From Psychromonas sp. Urea-02u-13 (lineage in GTDB: Bacteria; Pseudomonadota; Gammaproteobacteria; Enterobacterales; Psychromonadaceae), in the NCBI RefSeq assembly GCF_002835995.1, contig NZ_PJBZ01000042.1, forward strand, positions 62,001 through 126,000: 64,000 bases of DNA, in the 5' to 3' direction. The position numbers were made by a program, and so were the translations under genes. Positions 62,917 through 64,000 of this stretch are shown piece by piece. The notes beneath the pieces were generated by a model. The model made no database searches and was not told the origin of the DNA. It saw only the letters and a list, made by a program, of their open reading frames with translations. Every line of letters starts with the position of its first letter. Within the stretch, counting starts at the first letter, position 1.

Positions 62917-64000
62917 GTGAAAGGTTATCGATACAATAGCGGTTCAGTCTCGCCTATGTTTGTAATGTTGTTACTCGCAATGTTAACTTTTATGGGTGTT
63001 GTGGTAGAAACCATTCGTATTAATATTGCCAAAAGTCGTGTTTCTGCAATAGGTGATAGCGCGCTCTATTCTGCTAGTGATAGTGATGTAGCTTACAGCG
63101 ATGCGCGTCAAATAGTGAAGAGTAACCTTTCCCATACAGATAAAAACGGGCTAAATAATGGCCAAATTTTATTACAACAGGGAGAACAGGGAAGCACGTT
63201 AACATTAACCAACAAGTTGGATAACAGTGTAAATCTTCAAAGCTTTGAAGATCCCCAACCTAACTTAGTGGTTTCTTATCAGGCACAAACAACACAAGTC
63301 TTAACGACACTGGAGATTGCTTTTTCAATTGATGTATCGGGCTCAATGGCTGGTCCATATTTAGATCAAACCATCAAAGGCTTACATGATTTTTCAGATA
63401 TAATTTTTGAACATGAACGTAGGAATGATGCTAAAACAATTAGTATAGTGCCAGCGACTGGATACGTTAATATCGGAAATTTCCCTCATTTTTTTGATCA
63501 AAAAAGTACTCGGATTCCACGTTCTATACGTAAGTTAGCAAGGGAGCAGAGATGGAGTTCTTTATTAAATCAAGAAATACCAGGTCGAGATAGAGATGCT
63601 TTTTGCGCTCGATTAGACGAAAACATTGATGGCATCAATAGCCCTAGAGATATCACCGCTAACTGGATACGTAGCCTAGAAGCGGCCCCCTCTAGGCTGA
63701 AGAAATTGAAATTACAGTACTCCGTTAAACAACCCGTCAAAAAAGAATACTCCCAAGGTACACCACTAAAAGAATATATACCCACTGGAAATCGTAATCC
63801 CTACCTAGATGGAAGGCGTGATAACCAAGGTATTTTTGATGATGTCGATTGTGGTATTAGCCAAATTCAATTGATGGATAATACTTACCAACAATTCAAA
63901 AATAGTATTAATAATCTATATGACGAACATAATACCAATAACGCAGAAGGCGTACTTTGGGCTTGGCGAGTCTTGTCACCTAAATGGAAAGGATTATGGG
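62917..64000 (+). CDS. tadG: TadG-like protein with von Willebrand A domain, cut by the window end
   Basis: The frame opens at GTG 62917, immediately after the tadF stop, with AGGAAG upstream, and stays open to the last base (361 codons seen). The N-terminus is a TadE-type helix (NSGSVSPMFVMLLLAMLTFM). From about residue 128 a vWA domain starts with the metal-site motif FSIDVSGSM (DxSxS). A large insertion rich in charged residues follows. The C-terminus is outside the window. Confidence 0.85.
   Translation, partial: MKGYRYNSGSVSPMFVMLLLAMLTFMGVVVETIRINIAKSRVSAIGDSALYSASDSDVAYSDARQIVKSNLSHTDKNGLNNGQILLQQGEQGSTLTLTNKLDNSVNLQSFEDPQPNLVVSYQAQTTQVLTTLEIAFSIDVSGSMAGPYLDQTIKGLHDFSDIIFEHERRNDAKTISIVPATGYVNIGNFPHFFDQKSTRIPRSIRKLAREQRWSSLLNQEIPGRDRDAFCARLDENIDGINSPRDITANWIRSLEAAPSRLKKLKLQYSVKQPVKKEYSQGTPLKEYIPTGNRNPYLDGRRDNQGIFDDVDCGISQIQLMDNTYQQFKNSINNLYDEHNTNNAEGVLWAWRVLSPKWKGLW

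Overview
The window is a chromosomal segment of a low-GC, marine-type gammaproteobacterium, most like Psychromonas and relatives. The support is the gene order mnmE-yidC-yidD-rnpA-rpmH / dnaA-dnaN-recF-gyrB, the hemCDXY operon, the OmpU-like porin and the AT-rich base composition. The genus is an inference. I saw no rRNA, tRNA, insertion sequence or CRISPR array.

Layout. Positions 1-4250 hold a META-domain membrane-anchored protein and a His-rich metal permease preceded by a perfect Zur-type box, plus a 31-codon small membrane ORF. Positions 4425-7010 are a three-gene membrane operon (DUF2157, DUF4401, GDYXXLXY). Positions 7007-10276 are an arsenate-resistance cluster (arsJ, its partner GAPDH carrying a one-base frameshift, arsR, and a dual-specificity-type phosphatase). 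Positions 10350-14345 are hemC-hemD-hemX-hemY, followed by a DUF4239 protein.

Positions 15585-18658 hold the most striking non-coding content. Two minus-strand CsrB-family regulatory RNAs flank an NhaP-type Na+/H+ antiporter. Each is a string of hairpins showing CAGGATG in the loop, each ends in a terminator stem, and each has the same 18-bp box about 170-188 bp upstream of the predicted transcript start (probable UvrY/GacA-type site). The first carries an internal 90-bp tandem duplication. A 10-copy octamer array and a decayed terminator copy lie next to the second.

Positions 18973-39751 carry the porin, the replication and ribosome-biogenesis core, gyrB, a chemotaxis receptor, small accessory genes, avtA and glyQS. 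Four perfect parS sites (33508-36681) and one near-perfect parS inside recF mark this as an origin-proximal partition region. Positions 40414-46103 hold two tandem paralogous hybrid histidine kinases, the second lacking the HPt domain. Positions 46154-49064 carry a HAD hydrolase, an HPP membrane protein divergent from a TetR regulator, a DUF2161 nuclease-fold protein and a YbaN-like protein.

Positions 49165-53135 encode two Lcl/DUF1566 envelope proteins, one a 1103-residue lipoprotein. They are divergent from a complete Tad (tight adherence, type IVb pilus) operon at 53443-64000: flp, tadV, cpaB, cpaC, cpaD-like, tadZ, tadA, tadB, tadC, tadD, tadE, tadF and a tadG cut by the window end. A strong Fur-like box lies between the two transcription units. 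Together with Csr control, this suggests a bacterium that tunes surface attachment and metal homeostasis to its surroundings.
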